A stretch of DNA of 39,909 bases from Candidatus Faecaligallichristensenella faecipullorum (GCA_018716505.1 DVJW01000087.1:1-39909); one strand, 5' to 3'. Positions 25,933 to 34,043 are shown, numbered from the stretch's first letter. Notes: a model not told the origin generated them from the letters alone. Made by a program: numbers and translations.

Positions 25933-26137
25933 CGATTTGGTTAATAGAGGAACCGAAATAAATTATTCGAACAAAATTTAACGCATTTTTGAAAAAAATA
26001 ATCTGCACAAAACCTTGGACACAGTATAATTGGGGATAATGCGTCGTATATATGTGGAATCATAACGGTAATTTGAAAAAAGAGTGGAGGTTATGAAGAA
26101 ATCATGAAACCTTTCTCAAATAGTGGCAGTCTAAAAA

Positions 26138-26167
26138 TTGGACAAGATTTGAATTATCCATTATAAT
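26138..26167 (+). promoter_or_regulatory. promoter of the secreted-protein gene
   Basis: TTGGAC (26138-26143) and TATAAT (26162-26167) are 18 bp apart. Transcription would start near 26174, about 47 nt before the ATG. Confidence 0.72.
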
Positions 26168-26176
26168 AATGGATAA
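26154..26176. promoter_or_regulatory. perfect 23-bp palindrome over the -10 box, candidate operator
   Basis: Arms TTATCCATTAT and ATAATGGATAA are perfect reverse complements around one central A. The palindrome covers the whole -10 box and the predicted start site, where a bound repressor would block RNA polymerase. It is too short-looped to be an RNA hairpin, so a dimeric DNA-binding protein is the likelier reader. Confidence 0.65.
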
Positions 26177-26220
26177 AACATCCCGTTGATTGCACACAGC
26201 GCGAAAGGAAGCGTTATGAG

Positions 26221-28386
26221 ATGAAACCAGTTTCAGTGAAAAAGTGGATGGCTGCCATGCTGACGCTAATGGTCGTCGGCTTGCCGGCCTTATCTGAACC
26301 CACCGAAGCCGAAACCCAGGCGGCCTTGGAGGCCACGCCTGCGGCGCAGCAGACCACGGCGGCTGAATCCGCTGAACCCAAAGAAGCAGAACCCACCCAG
26401 GCAGTGGAGAAGACCGCCTCTCCTGCGCCCCAAACATCTTCTACGCCCGAGCCTGCCTCCCAGCCGTCGTCCGGATCGGAGATTGAGCCTTCGCCCAGCG
26501 AACCTGCCCAGGACGTTCCGGCTACCCAGCAGCCTACCCCGACCGCGCCGGTTGTTGAAACCCCTCGCGTATGGGTGGAAAAAACCAAAGACAGTTTTTC
26601 CGCGGGGCAAACGATGAGGTGTGTATTGCATCGGGAGGGTGGAGATCAAACGATAGAGGTCTCCTATATCTTTAACGGTCAAGCCCGGGTTCAGACTTTG
26701 AAAGACGGAGAGAACTCGGTAAAAATCGAACTGGGCGAGGCGCCTGAAAGCACGAAAGCCTTAAATTATGGGTTTGAGCTGTTGGAAAGCAACGATTATG
26801 AAATCAAGAGTGGCTCGTTGGAAATTCGGGTTGAGCCCATGGCTGTTTTCGGTTTTAAAACCTCTTACGCGGGCAGTGTGGGCACCGCCTCTGGAGACAG
26901 TTGTGCAATCGTCATACAGCGGGCGGATAACGGCGCCCAGCAGGCGGCCAAGGTGGCGGTGAACATGCCTCAGTCCGCCTATGAGGCCGGCTATCGTTTA
27001 ACCGGAGACCGTAAAAATTACCAATTGGATACTACCTATTATATCGAGTTCAGGAAAGGCGAAATGGAAAAGACCGTCTATCTGAGCAACTGGTCTGCTT
27101 CCATTGAGCAATCCACCACCATAAGCCTCACCCTTCAGCCGCAAAAGGGCGCAATGGTCGAGGCGGGCGGCGCCCAAGTGAATGTAAGTCTGACGGCCAA
27201 GGATTCAAACACCCATCGGGTGACCGGCCGGTTTGTGGACAAATCGATGTATGTGACCCCGGGGGAAACGCCAGTGGCTGAGGTGGCGCTGGAGTGGGCC
27301 AATGCCTCCGAGCCGGCTTACCTGCGGTATGAAATAACCGATGGACAAAATTACCGGCTGGAAGGGGAAATCGCGCTGCAACCAGGCCAGGAACGGGCTG
27401 AAATTCCGCTTTCCACCAATGATTTTGTGGTGGGCAATAGCTACGCCGTCAATATTCTCACTCAGGGCTCAAAGGATGTTGGCAATCCGGAAGGTTCCAG
27501 CCTGATTCTGTATGCCATTGAGGATTCCGATAACCCTACGGCCAGCCTGGACAGCAGCGAATATCTGATCATGCCAGGACAGTCCTTGAAGGTGAAAATT
27601 TCCATCGACAAGGTTCAGCCCAAGGATGTCAACTTTGTACTTTCGTTGGGAGAACAGACCTGGAACGCCTCGCTGAGCGCAGGTCAGGAAGAAGTGGATT
27701 TGGAGCTGAATTCCATTCAAGAGGGCGGAACCCTTGTCCTGAGCGCACCGGAAGGCATTGGCCTCAAAGATGCTCAGGCCGAGGTGGTGGTCTCCGCGGC
27801 GCTGTCGGATAACTTAAACTTCCTTTCCTACCGCATGGTCTATAGCAGCGGGGACGGGAACGCCAAAGTTTTTATCACAATTGGTGAGCCGTTGGATGAG
27901 AGCGCCCAATTCGCTTTGGGAATCAGCGACGATAATACGGGGAATATGGTCAATATCACCATTCCGGCCGGCCGTCAGATCTATGTGGCGGAAATTCCCG
28001 AGAATATAATGGACGACTATGAGCCAGGAACCGAGTGCCAACTGACCTTGGATATGCCCGATAAGGTTTGGCAAGGTGAAATTGCCCAGGCGCACCTAAG
28101 CGTGCTGGAGACTCCGCCCGATTTGGCTGGTTTTGAGGTGGATCAAATGTCCGGCAAGGTTGGAGAGATTGTGGAGGTGCCGCTGGATTTGCCCCAAAAT
28201 TTTGAGGGAATGGTTATCCTGAGCGGACCGGACAAAGAAGAAGTGATGTATCCGCGCTATCCGTTGGGCAGTGTGGAGGTTGAACTAAGCCAGGAAGGCA
28301 CATACTCCCTGGTGCTTTCGGATGAGAAGAACGGGTGGGTCGACGAGAACAAAAACGAGGTTGTGATCACCGCCTCCGCTCAATAA
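26221..28386 (+). CDS. large secreted protein of unknown function with Pro/Thr/Glu-rich N-terminal spacer
   Basis: The 721-residue protein has a short basic N-terminus and a hydrophobic stretch ending about residue 25 (MLTLMVVGLPALS), a likely signal peptide. A low-complexity spacer rich in Pro, Thr, Ala, Ser and Glu runs to about residue 117. The rest (about 118-721) is rich in alternating hydrophobic residues and reads like several beta-sandwich modules, with repeated phrases such as VTPGETPVAEVAL, IMPGQSLKVKI and GKVGEIVEVPLDL. I recognise no catalytic motif, no sortase signal, no C-terminal membrane segment and no surface-layer-homology repeat. It lies divergent to an LCP gene and before an amidohydrolase. 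An envelope role is inference. ATG at 26221 follows GAAAGGA. Confidence 0.85.
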   Translation: MKPVSVKKWMAAMLTLMVVGLPALSEPTEAETQAALEATPAAQQTTAAESAEPKEAEPTQAVEKTASPAPQTSSTPEPASQPSSGSEIEPSPSEPAQDVPATQQPTPTAPVVETPRVWVEKTKDSFSAGQTMRCVLHREGGDQTIEVSYIFNGQARVQTLKDGENSVKIELGEAPESTKALNYGFELLESNDYEIKSGSLEIRVEPMAVFGFKTSYAGSVGTASGDSCAIVIQRADNGAQQAAKVAVNMPQSAYEAGYRLTGDRKNYQLDTTYYIEFRKGEMEKTVYLSNWSASIEQSTTISLTLQPQKGAMVEAGGAQVNVSLTAKDSNTHRVTGRFVDKSMYVTPGETPVAEVALEWANASEPAYLRYEITDGQNYRLEGEIALQPGQERAEIPLSTNDFVVGNSYAVNILTQGSKDVGNPEGSSLILYAIEDSDNPTASLDSSEYLIMPGQSLKVKISIDKVQPKDVNFVLSLGEQTWNASLSAGQEEVDLELNSIQEGGTLVLSAPEGIGLKDAQAEVVVSAALSDNLNFLSYRMVYSSGDGNAKVFITIGEPLDESAQFALGISDDNTGNMVNITIPAGRQIYVAEIPENIMDDYEPGTECQLTLDMPDKVWQGEIAQAHLSVLETPPDLAGFEVDQMSGKVGEIVEVPLDLPQNFEGMVILSGPDKEEVMYPRYPLGSVEVELSQEGTYSLVLSDEKNGWVDENKNEVVITASAQ

Positions 28387-28433
28387 TTGTCCCACGCGAA
28401 AGGTGAATCCACAAGGGATGGAGAAAAAAAACG

Positions 28434-30071
28434 ATGAAGAGCGGTTTATTGATTGCCAACGCCCGAATCGAAACCATGGATCCCAGTCAGCCTGAAGCCC
28501 AGGCCGCGCTGATCTGTGAGGGAAAATTTGTCTATGTGGGGAGCAATGCCCGCGCGAAAAGCCTGGCTGACGGCTTGGAACGATGTGAGCAGCTGGACGC
28601 GGGCGGCAGGTTGATGATCCCCGGTTTCAATGATGCGCACATGCATTTTCTTCATCGCGCCCTGATGGATCGCACCGTGGACTTAAGCGGTGCAAATTCA
28701 CTGGGCGAGCTTTATGCGCGGCTTCAGGCGGGCCGGGATGCCTATATACAAAGGAAGCAAACGGGTTTTTTGCAGGGCGAGGGTTGGAACCAGGATCACT
28801 TTCAGGACGAAAAGCGCTTTCCCACCCGCAAAGAACTGGATGGCATTTCGCCGGATATCCCCATCATTATCTATCGAACCTGCCATCATATCGCGGTACT
28901 CAACTCGGCCGGATTAAACGCCATGGGCATTTCCCGGGAAAATGCCTCGACGTATGGAAATTTGGTGGGCAGAGATTCGGAGGGCGAGCTCAACGGCCTG
29001 GTCAAAGAATCGCTGTTGGATCGAGTTACCGCCCAAATGGAATTGCCCGACGTGGAAGAGATGGGGCGGTTGATGCAAAAAACTCAGAATCGCCTGTTGG
29101 AAAAGGGCATTACCTCTATTCAAAGCGATGATCTCTGTTCCGCGCGCCCGGAGCAGCATAGGGCATTGCTCAAGCATATTCAGGCGCTGTGCGCCTCGGG
29201 CAAGATCAGGCTGCGCTATAGCGAACAGTTATATGTGCCCGATTTGGCGCGTGAACTGGAGGCCCTTACATGGATTCCTGAACTGGGAAAGCCAGGAGAT
29301 CACTTTCACGTCTCAGCCATTAAGATCATTGGCGACGGTTCACTGGGCGCCCGTACCGCCCATCTGCGCCAAGGCTATCGGGATGATCCGGGCAATCATG
29401 GGATCGCCTTTTACGACCAGCCCACCCTCGACGAGATGGTGGCGCGCGCCCATGAGAGGGGTGTTGCGGTGGCCATCCATGCCATTGGGGATGGGGCGGT
29501 GGACAGCGCCTTGACGGCCATAGAGCGTGCGAGGCTGAAAAATCCGGCGCCTGTGCGGCATGGGTTGGTTCATTGCCAAATTACCGACCGGGCGCTGCTG
29601 TCGCGGTTTGCCCAGGCTGGCGCGTTGGCCTTTACCCAGCCGGTGTTCCTGGATTATGATTCGCATATCGTGCGCGAACGCGTGGGGAATGAGCTGGCCG
29701 AAACTTCCTATGCCTTTCATGCCTATGTAAAAATGGGGGTGTGTGAGGCGTTTGGTACCGATTGTCCGGTGGAGGATTTTGATCCCATGCCTGGACTGTA
29801 CTGCGCGGTGAGCCGCCGGGATTTAAAGGGTGAAGGGCCGTATCTGCCGGATGAAGCCATGGGTATGCAGAAGGCCGTTGCGTGCTATACTGCCTCCGGC
29901 GCATATGCCTCCGGGGAAGAGGCGTTCAAGGGGCGCATTCGCGCCGGCATGTTGGCCGATTTCGTGCTGATGGATCGGGATATATTGCGCCTTCCGGTGG
30001 AGGAATGCTTGCAGGCCCAGGTGGATGCCACCTATGTGGGCGGTGAACGATTGTATACTCGAATCCAATAA
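28434..30071 (+). CDS. amidohydrolase family 3 protein, YtcJ-like
   Basis: The 545-residue metal-dependent hydrolase matches the amidohydrolase_3 (YtcJ/LAF3-like) group. The first metal pair is in PGFNDAHMHFLHRA. Later ligands are in KIIGDGSLGARTAHLRQGY, VAIHAIGDGAVDSAL, LVHCQI, and FGTDCPVEDFDPMPGLYCAVSR with the catalytic Asp. The last beta strand region DFVLMDRDILRLP is typical. Substrates of this group are mostly unknown amides or imides. There is no signal peptide, so it acts in the cytoplasm. It starts 47 nt after the secreted-protein gene with no terminator between, and so may be cotranscribed with it. Confidence 0.9.
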   Translation: MKSGLLIANARIETMDPSQPEAQAALICEGKFVYVGSNARAKSLADGLERCEQLDAGGRLMIPGFNDAHMHFLHRALMDRTVDLSGANSLGELYARLQAGRDAYIQRKQTGFLQGEGWNQDHFQDEKRFPTRKELDGISPDIPIIIYRTCHHIAVLNSAGLNAMGISRENASTYGNLVGRDSEGELNGLVKESLLDRVTAQMELPDVEEMGRLMQKTQNRLLEKGITSIQSDDLCSARPEQHRALLKHIQALCASGKIRLRYSEQLYVPDLARELEALTWIPELGKPGDHFHVSAIKIIGDGSLGARTAHLRQGYRDDPGNHGIAFYDQPTLDEMVARAHERGVAVAIHAIGDGAVDSALTAIERARLKNPAPVRHGLVHCQITDRALLSRFAQAGALAFTQPVFLDYDSHIVRERVGNELAETSYAFHAYVKMGVCEAFGTDCPVEDFDPMPGLYCAVSRRDLKGEGPYLPDEAMGMQKAVACYTASGAYASGEEAFKGRIRAGMLADFVLMDRDILRLPVEECLQAQVDATYVGGERLYTRIQ

Positions 30072-30074
30072 AAG

Positions 30075-30112
30075 AACGCTTCCATCCAGACTTTGGATGG
30101 AAGCGTTTCTTT
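30075..30112. terminator. bidirectional terminator after the amidohydrolase and hydrogenase genes
   Basis: Perfect 14-bp arms AACGCTTCCATCCA and TGGATGGAAGCGTT flank a short loop, with TCTTTAAT after it on the + strand and TCTTTTATT on the - strand. It separates convergent genes. Confidence 0.88.
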
Positions 30113-30120
30113 AATCAAAA

Positions 30121-31581
30121 TCAATCCCCGGAGCGTTGTTTGGCGCTTTGTTCAGCCATTTGAAGAATCTGAACCGCTTCGGTGATGTTCTTTTCCATGG
30201 CCAACTTACCGTACTTGTCCACTTCGATCTTTTCCTTGGGCCCGTGGGTGAGGCAGGCAGCTCCGCCGATGCAGCCCTGTTCGCAGGCCATGCCCTCGAT
30301 GAAGTTCTCGGGCAACACGCCCTTGTTGGCCTTGAGCAGCGCCATCTTGCATTCCTCAATGCCGCTGCAGGCAATGGCCTTGAGCTTAAACTGCTCCTCG
30401 GTAATGCCCTGTTCTTTGAGCGCCTGGGCCACCGCGTCGCTGAGTCCGCCGCTGCGGGCGAAGATGCGTCCATAATAGGAGGCGTTGTTCATCTCCACAT
30501 CGGGCTGACTGGCCAGATCGATACCCCGGCTGTCAATGAGGGCCTGAAGCTCCTCGAAGGTAATCACGCAGTCGATCCAATCCTTGACCGTATCCCACTT
30601 CTGTTCGGCCTTCTTGGCCACGCAAGGCCCGATAAAGATGGTCTTGGAATTGGGATGCAACGCCTTGATAAACATGGCGGCCTGTACCATGGGAGAGACA
30701 TTGTGGGAAATATTGGGCACCAGTTTGGGGAAGTTCTTCTTGATGTACATCACGAAGGCAGGGCAGCAGGAACTGGTCAGGAAGCCCTTTTCCGCCAACT
30801 CAGCGGCCTCCTTGTAGGCCACCATATCCGCGCCCAGCGCGGCTTCCACCACATCCCTGAAGCCCAACTGCTTGATGGCCGAAACCACCTGGCCCACCCG
30901 AGCGCCGAACTGTCCAGCGACAGAGGGCGCAACCACCGCGTACACCTGATACTTGGCGTTGTTGTCGGATTCGCGCAAAATGCGGATGGCGTCCAGAATA
31001 TAGGATTTATCCATAATCGCCCCGAACGGACATTGATAGACGCAGGCGCCGCAGGAGATGCACTTTTCGGCATTGATGCTGGCCTTGCGGTTTTCGTCCA
31101 TGGAAATGGCGTTCACCTTGCAGGCTCGCTCGCAGGGCCGGGTGTTCTTATTGATCGCACCATAAGGGCAGGCGCTTACGCAACGGCCACAGGCGATACA
31201 CTTGCTCTGATCAATCACCGCGTGATGATTCACCATGGTAATGGCATCCTTCGGGCAGGCATTCTGACACCGGTGAGCAATACAGCCGCGGCAGGACGGG
31301 CCCACCGTAACCTGACTGACCGGACACTCGTCGCAGGCAATATTCAAAACTTCCACCACGCCGGGTACCGAAGGATCGCCGCCCATCGCCAACTTAACGC
31401 GCTCATTGACAATGGCGCGCTCCTTATAGATACAGCACCGCATGGTCGCCTTGGGACCGGGCACAATGGTCTCGGGAATATCCAAAATCCCGGTGGAGAG
31501 GCGATCCTCATAGGCCAACGTCGCCACTTCGCGCAGCACCTTATACTTTAGCTCCTGTACATTGGTATCAAACTTTGCCAT
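30121..31581 (-). CDS. group B monomeric [FeFe] hydrogenase with ferredoxin-like Fe-S domains
   Basis: The 486-residue protein combines an N-terminal Cys-rich part with an [FeFe] H-domain. Cys motifs for [4Fe-4S] clusters occupy about residues 83-184, including CPVSQVTVGPSCRGC, CQNACPKDAI, CIACGRCVSACPYGAI and CISCGACVYQCPFGAI. H-cluster motifs are TSSCCPAFVMYI (C272, C273), GPCVAKKAE (C320) and EGMACEQGCIGGAACLTHG (C433, C437). The CPAF and GPCxAKKxE forms are those of group B hydrogenases, whose physiological role is poorly known; ferredoxin-linked hydrogen production is assumed. The maturases HydE, HydF and HydG are not in the window. It follows the small ferredoxin gene by 32 nt and shares its promoter. 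Confidence 0.9.
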   Translation of the reverse strand: MAKFDTNVQELKYKVLREVATLAYEDRLSTGILDIPETIVPGPKATMRCCIYKERAIVNERVKLAMGGDPSVPGVVEVLNIACDECPVSQVTVGPSCRGCIAHRCQNACPKDAITMVNHHAVIDQSKCIACGRCVSACPYGAINKNTRPCERACKVNAISMDENRKASINAEKCISCGACVYQCPFGAIMDKSYILDAIRILRESDNNAKYQVYAVVAPSVAGQFGARVGQVVSAIKQLGFRDVVEAALGADMVAYKEAAELAEKGFLTSSCCPAFVMYIKKNFPKLVPNISHNVSPMVQAAMFIKALHPNSKTIFIGPCVAKKAEQKWDTVKDWIDCVITFEELQALIDSRGIDLASQPDVEMNNASYYGRIFARSGGLSDAVAQALKEQGITEEQFKLKAIACSGIEECKMALLKANKGVLPENFIEGMACEQGCIGGAACLTHGPKEKIEVDKYGKLAMEKNITEAVQILQMAEQSAKQRSGD

Positions 31582-31613
31582 GACGGCCCTCCTTAATCAA
31601 ACCTGGACAAAGC

Positions 31614-31856
31614 CTAAACGTGACCTACGACCATTTCCTTGAACACATTGGCCACATTCTCTGGACTCACGCTCACGTCCTGGTCGTCAATCTTCACGCT
31701 CACGCTGCCCTCGCCGCACCGGCCAAGACAGAGCACCGGGCGCACGTTAACCTTATCCGTCAGGTCATTTTGTTCCACCAACGACTGAAAAGCCTCCAGC
31801 ACCTTGTAGGAACCGCGCAAATGGCAGGCGCTGCCCACGCAAACCTGGATATCCAT
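31614..31856 (-). CDS. thioredoxin-like [2Fe-2S] ferredoxin (HndA/NuoE C-terminal type)
   Basis: The 80-residue protein starts MDIQVCVGSACHLRGS and later has CLGRCGEG, giving Cys spacings of C-X4-C and C-X3-C. This is the [2Fe-2S] binding pattern of thioredoxin-like ferredoxins and of HndA or NuoE C-terminal domains. It probably carries electrons to or from the hydrogenase encoded next. ATG at 31856 follows GGAGGAG with 7-nt spacing. The upstream open frame is rejected because it runs through the leader hairpin. Confidence 0.9.
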   Translation of the reverse strand: MDIQVCVGSACHLRGSYKVLEAFQSLVEQNDLTDKVNVRPVLCLGRCGEGSVSVKIDDQDVSVSPENVANVFKEMVVGHV

Positions 31857-31908
31857 ATTTTCTCCTCCTCTGCCACTCCTGTTGGATGGAGCGGACAAAA
31901 CTGTAGCC

Positions 31909-31970
31909 TGCCCCCAGTGGACGGGGGAAAACAGAACTCTCTTTTCAAAATCCCTCGTCCACTGAGGGCA
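31909..31970 (-). promoter_or_regulatory. long hairpin at the start of the hydrogenase mRNA
   Basis: A 19-nt arm at 31970-31952 pairs with a 19-nt arm at 31927-31909, with one wobble and one mismatch, around a 24-nt purine- and T-rich loop. Transcription should begin about 8 nt before it. The hairpin is not followed by a T run, so mRNA protection or control of translation is likelier than termination. Confidence 0.7.
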
Positions 31971-31984
31971 TTTCATTACAATTT

Positions 31985-32014
31985 ATTATACGATGGGCGA
32001 TATATGGCTGTCAA
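31985..32014 (-). promoter_or_regulatory. promoter of the ferredoxin-hydrogenase operon
   Basis: On the - strand TTGACA (32014-32009) and TATAAT (31990-31985) are 18 bp apart, both perfect hexamers. The start should be near 31978, leaving a 121-nt leader. Confidence 0.88.
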
Positions 32015-32107
32015 TCCTGTAAGATATGCCTTTTCGAAAGGTTTGTGCAAACTTTGCATGTCGAACGCTGCCGAAAGCGTCTTGTGGCCGGTATTTCGGT
32101 TGAATAT

Positions 32108-32136
32108 AGCGGCACTTTGCTTCATGAAGTGCCGCT
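32108..32136. promoter_or_regulatory. 10-bp inverted repeat upstream of the PAS gene promoter
   Basis: AGCGGCACTT and AAGTGCCGCT are perfect reverse complements, 9 nt apart, ending 6 bp before the -35 box of the PAS gene promoter. It could be a protein-binding site shared by the divergent genes. No T run flanks it on either side. Confidence 0.45.
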
Positions 32137-32142
32137 GGCCGC

Positions 32143-32171
32143 TTGTTGCGCGGGCCGGAGCGTGCTATAAT
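32143..32171 (+). promoter_or_regulatory. promoter of the PAS protein gene
   Basis: TTGTTG (32143-32148) and TATAAT (32166-32171) are 17 bp apart. Start of transcription should be near 32178. Confidence 0.7.
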
Positions 32172-32189
32172 AATTGGGGCGAAAAGGCC

Positions 32190-32219
32190 ATGAACGATCA
32201 TGGAAGGGCGTTGTTTTGA
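32190..32219 (+). CDS. possible nine-residue leader peptide before the PAS gene
   Basis: The short frame MNDHGRALF begins about 12 nt after the predicted transcript start, and its TGA ends 3 nt before the PAS gene ATG. The PAS ATG has no ribosome site at normal spacing (GGAAGGG is 14 nt away) and an in-frame TAG lies directly before it. Reinitiation from this leader would explain how the PAS gene is translated. Confidence 0.35.
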   Translation: MNDHGRALF

Positions 32220-32222
32220 TAG

Positions 32223-33794
32223 ATGAATGGTTTTGAGGTAATCCCTCCGGCAATATTTGTCTCCAAAGAGGATGTTTCGCTTCAAATCTGTTATGCGAAC
32301 GAAGCGTTTTATAGACTGCTGGGTTATCGGGATCGGGAAGACTTTGATCTGACCAATCATGCCAGCGCGGTATCGGCCATCTACCGGCCGGATTTGGTCA
32401 AGGTGCTGTTGGCCTTGGGCCAGGTGAAGCAGGGAGCGGAGCACAGCTTTTCGGCCGATTTCCGTGCCGTTACCCGATCCCATAGCCAGAAATGGGTGCA
32501 TGCCGAAGGTTCCCTGATGGTAAACAATAATGAAGAGCGCAGGATCGTCTTTGCGCTATACGACCTGGAAAGATTGGAGCGCGAACAGCGGCGCTTGCAG
32601 CAGATGCGAAACGCCAATGAAATGGTGGAGCGCCTCCTGGGCGGTGGAGCCGCCCGCATAAAGTTTGATAAGCAAATGACCTTGCTGGAGGTCAGCGAGG
32701 GCTGGAGCCGGCTCATGAAGCCTCCGGGAGAGCGTGCCGGCGCCTCCATGCTGGCGTTGATTCCGGAGGCCGACCGGGAACGGGTGTATGATGCTTTTGC
32801 CTCGGCTTACAATGCCGGACGTATGTTGGAGGTATGCTTCATAAAACCTGCATTGCCAGGAGAGCAGGACCGGCTGATCCAAATTCAGGCGGGCTGCGTG
32901 GGGGATAGCGAGGGCTATCCGGTGTTCAGCGCGGTCTTTAAAGATATCACCCGGGAGACCGAGAAGGAGAAAGAATTCGAAAGCCTGGGACAACGTCTTC
33001 GGCATCTGAATAGCCTTTTGCCCTGCGGATATTCGCTGTATACCCTGGAGGACAACCTGCTTATTGAGTCCAATTCGGCCTTTCAGGCGATGACCGAATA
33101 CCAGGCCTCAGAGTTGGCCGGCGGCGCATTTTCCCGCTCGGCGTTTATGAAGGCAGAGGAGGCCGAGCGCCTGTACCGTCAGGTGAGCTCCATGAGGTTG
33201 GAGGATTCGCCGGTGACCATGGAATGCTCGCTTTTCTCAAAGTCCGGCGCGGAGCTCAAAGTGCGCGCTCAAATTTCGCGAATTGAGGATCCGCAAGGGC
33301 GCTCGCTCTATCAGATCATGGAACAGGATGTGAGCCGTGAACGCAGGGCAGAAGCGCAATGCGCTCAATTGGAGCAAAAAATGGCGCTCATGGATGAGCT
33401 GACGGATCAGCCAATGGTTAGAATGCTGTTGAATGAGCGCATGAAAATCTCTGGCACCAATCCAGCATTTGTCCGGATGAGCGGATATGCGCCGGAGGAA
33501 CTGGGCGGGATGGATGGATTTAAGTTGTTCCCGGCCGAGGAGATTACGCGGATTATGCAGGCATGCAAGCAATGTATGCAGGACGGACAGATATTTGAGA
33601 TGGAATGCAGGCTGAAAAAAGCGGACGGCATATTCCAACCGGTGTTGATGAAAGCAAAGAGCATGATCCTGAGCCAGGGATTGGAGCTTTTTGTGGCGCT
33701 CACAGCCATGGCTGAACCCGAGCAGGAACAGGAGGAGGGAAAGCCTTCGGAAGCGCCGGAACCCGAAGGAGAGCAAACTGAAATGGAATCATAG
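32223..33794 (+). CDS. cytoplasmic protein with four PAS domains and no output domain
   Basis: The 523-residue protein has four PAS-like units, about 8-115, 140-245, 262-375 and 395-500. Landmarks are CYANEAFYRLLGY, SEGWSRLM, ESNSAFQAMTEYQASELAG and GTNPAFVRMSGYAPEELGG. Charged helices that may coil join units 1-2 and 2-3 (ERLEREQRRLQQMRNANEM; ETEKEKEFESLGQRLRHL). The C-terminus is a Glu/Pro-rich tail. I find no histidine kinase, GGDEF, EAL, HTH, methyl-accepting or ATPase region and no membrane segment. It may be a sensor acting through a partner protein. It is divergent from the hydrogenase operon, sharing 366 bp of control DNA, and precedes a small membrane-protein gene by 21 nt. Confidence 0.85.
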   Translation: MNGFEVIPPAIFVSKEDVSLQICYANEAFYRLLGYRDREDFDLTNHASAVSAIYRPDLVKVLLALGQVKQGAEHSFSADFRAVTRSHSQKWVHAEGSLMVNNNEERRIVFALYDLERLEREQRRLQQMRNANEMVERLLGGGAARIKFDKQMTLLEVSEGWSRLMKPPGERAGASMLALIPEADRERVYDAFASAYNAGRMLEVCFIKPALPGEQDRLIQIQAGCVGDSEGYPVFSAVFKDITRETEKEKEFESLGQRLRHLNSLLPCGYSLYTLEDNLLIESNSAFQAMTEYQASELAGGAFSRSAFMKAEEAERLYRQVSSMRLEDSPVTMECSLFSKSGAELKVRAQISRIEDPQGRSLYQIMEQDVSRERRAEAQCAQLEQKMALMDELTDQPMVRMLLNERMKISGTNPAFVRMSGYAPEELGGMDGFKLFPAEEITRIMQACKQCMQDGQIFEMECRLKKADGIFQPVLMKAKSMILSQGLELFVALTAMAEPEQEQEEGKPSEAPEPEGEQTEMES

Positions 33795-33815
33795 AATTAG
33801 ATAGGAGGCGAAAAA

Positions 33816-34037
33816 ATGAAGCAGACCTTTACGGATATATCATTGGTGGTGCTTTCGGTGCTGTATCTGTTTGAGGTGGATTACCGCGCCTTGACGGTGT
33901 TAAACTGGGTGGGTTTTGTCATTGTGTTGGTGGTATTGGTTCCGGTAATTATCCGGGCTGCGCGTTTTATTACCAACCGGGTGGATGGATTTCAGCAATG
34001 GAAGCAGAAGCGGCTTGACCGCAAAAAAGCGAAATAA
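33816..34037 (+). CDS. small membrane protein of unknown function
   Basis: The 73-residue protein has two hydrophobic segments (about 8-20 and 29-49) and a basic C-terminal tail (QQWKQKRLDRKKAK), so the tail likely faces the cytoplasm. The ATG follows TAGGAGGCG, a strong ribosome site, and a perfect terminator follows. This supports a real gene. It belongs to no family I recognise and is likely cotranscribed with the PAS gene. Confidence 0.8.
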   Translation: MKQTFTDISLVVLSVLYLFEVDYRALTVLNWVGFVIVLVVLVPVIIRAARFITNRVDGFQQWKQKRLDRKKAK

Positions 34038-34043
34038 ACACAG

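Larger units (their letters stand above)
25791..26220. other. 430-bp divergent intergenic region
   Basis: This stretch separates the LCP gene (-) from the secreted-protein gene (+). It is AT-rich in the right half, in contrast to the GC-rich genes. It holds a leader hairpin and an extended -10 site for the LCP gene, and a promoter with a palindrome for the + gene. The middle part (about 25935-26090) has TATAAT-like boxes, for example at 26025-26030, without good -35 partners. I see no RNA gene in it. Confidence 0.6.

Noticed and set aside
26014-26040. Second promoter near TATAAT at 26025-26030
   Set aside because: The only TTGGAC nearby is 4 bp away and no -35 box lies at 16-18 bp.
26093-26166. 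Tiny frames ATG at 26093 (four residues) and ATG at 26104 (20 residues, MKPFSNSGSLKIGQDLNYPL) before the secreted-protein gene
   Set aside because: GTGGAGG is nearby, but the longer frame runs through the promoter and palindrome of the next gene and its spacing is poor. Similar first residues to the next protein (MKP) are probably chance.
30136-31551. 471-codon open frame opposite the hydrogenase gene
   Set aside because: Antisense to conserved Fe-S and H-cluster motifs, with no ribosome site and no recognisable domain.
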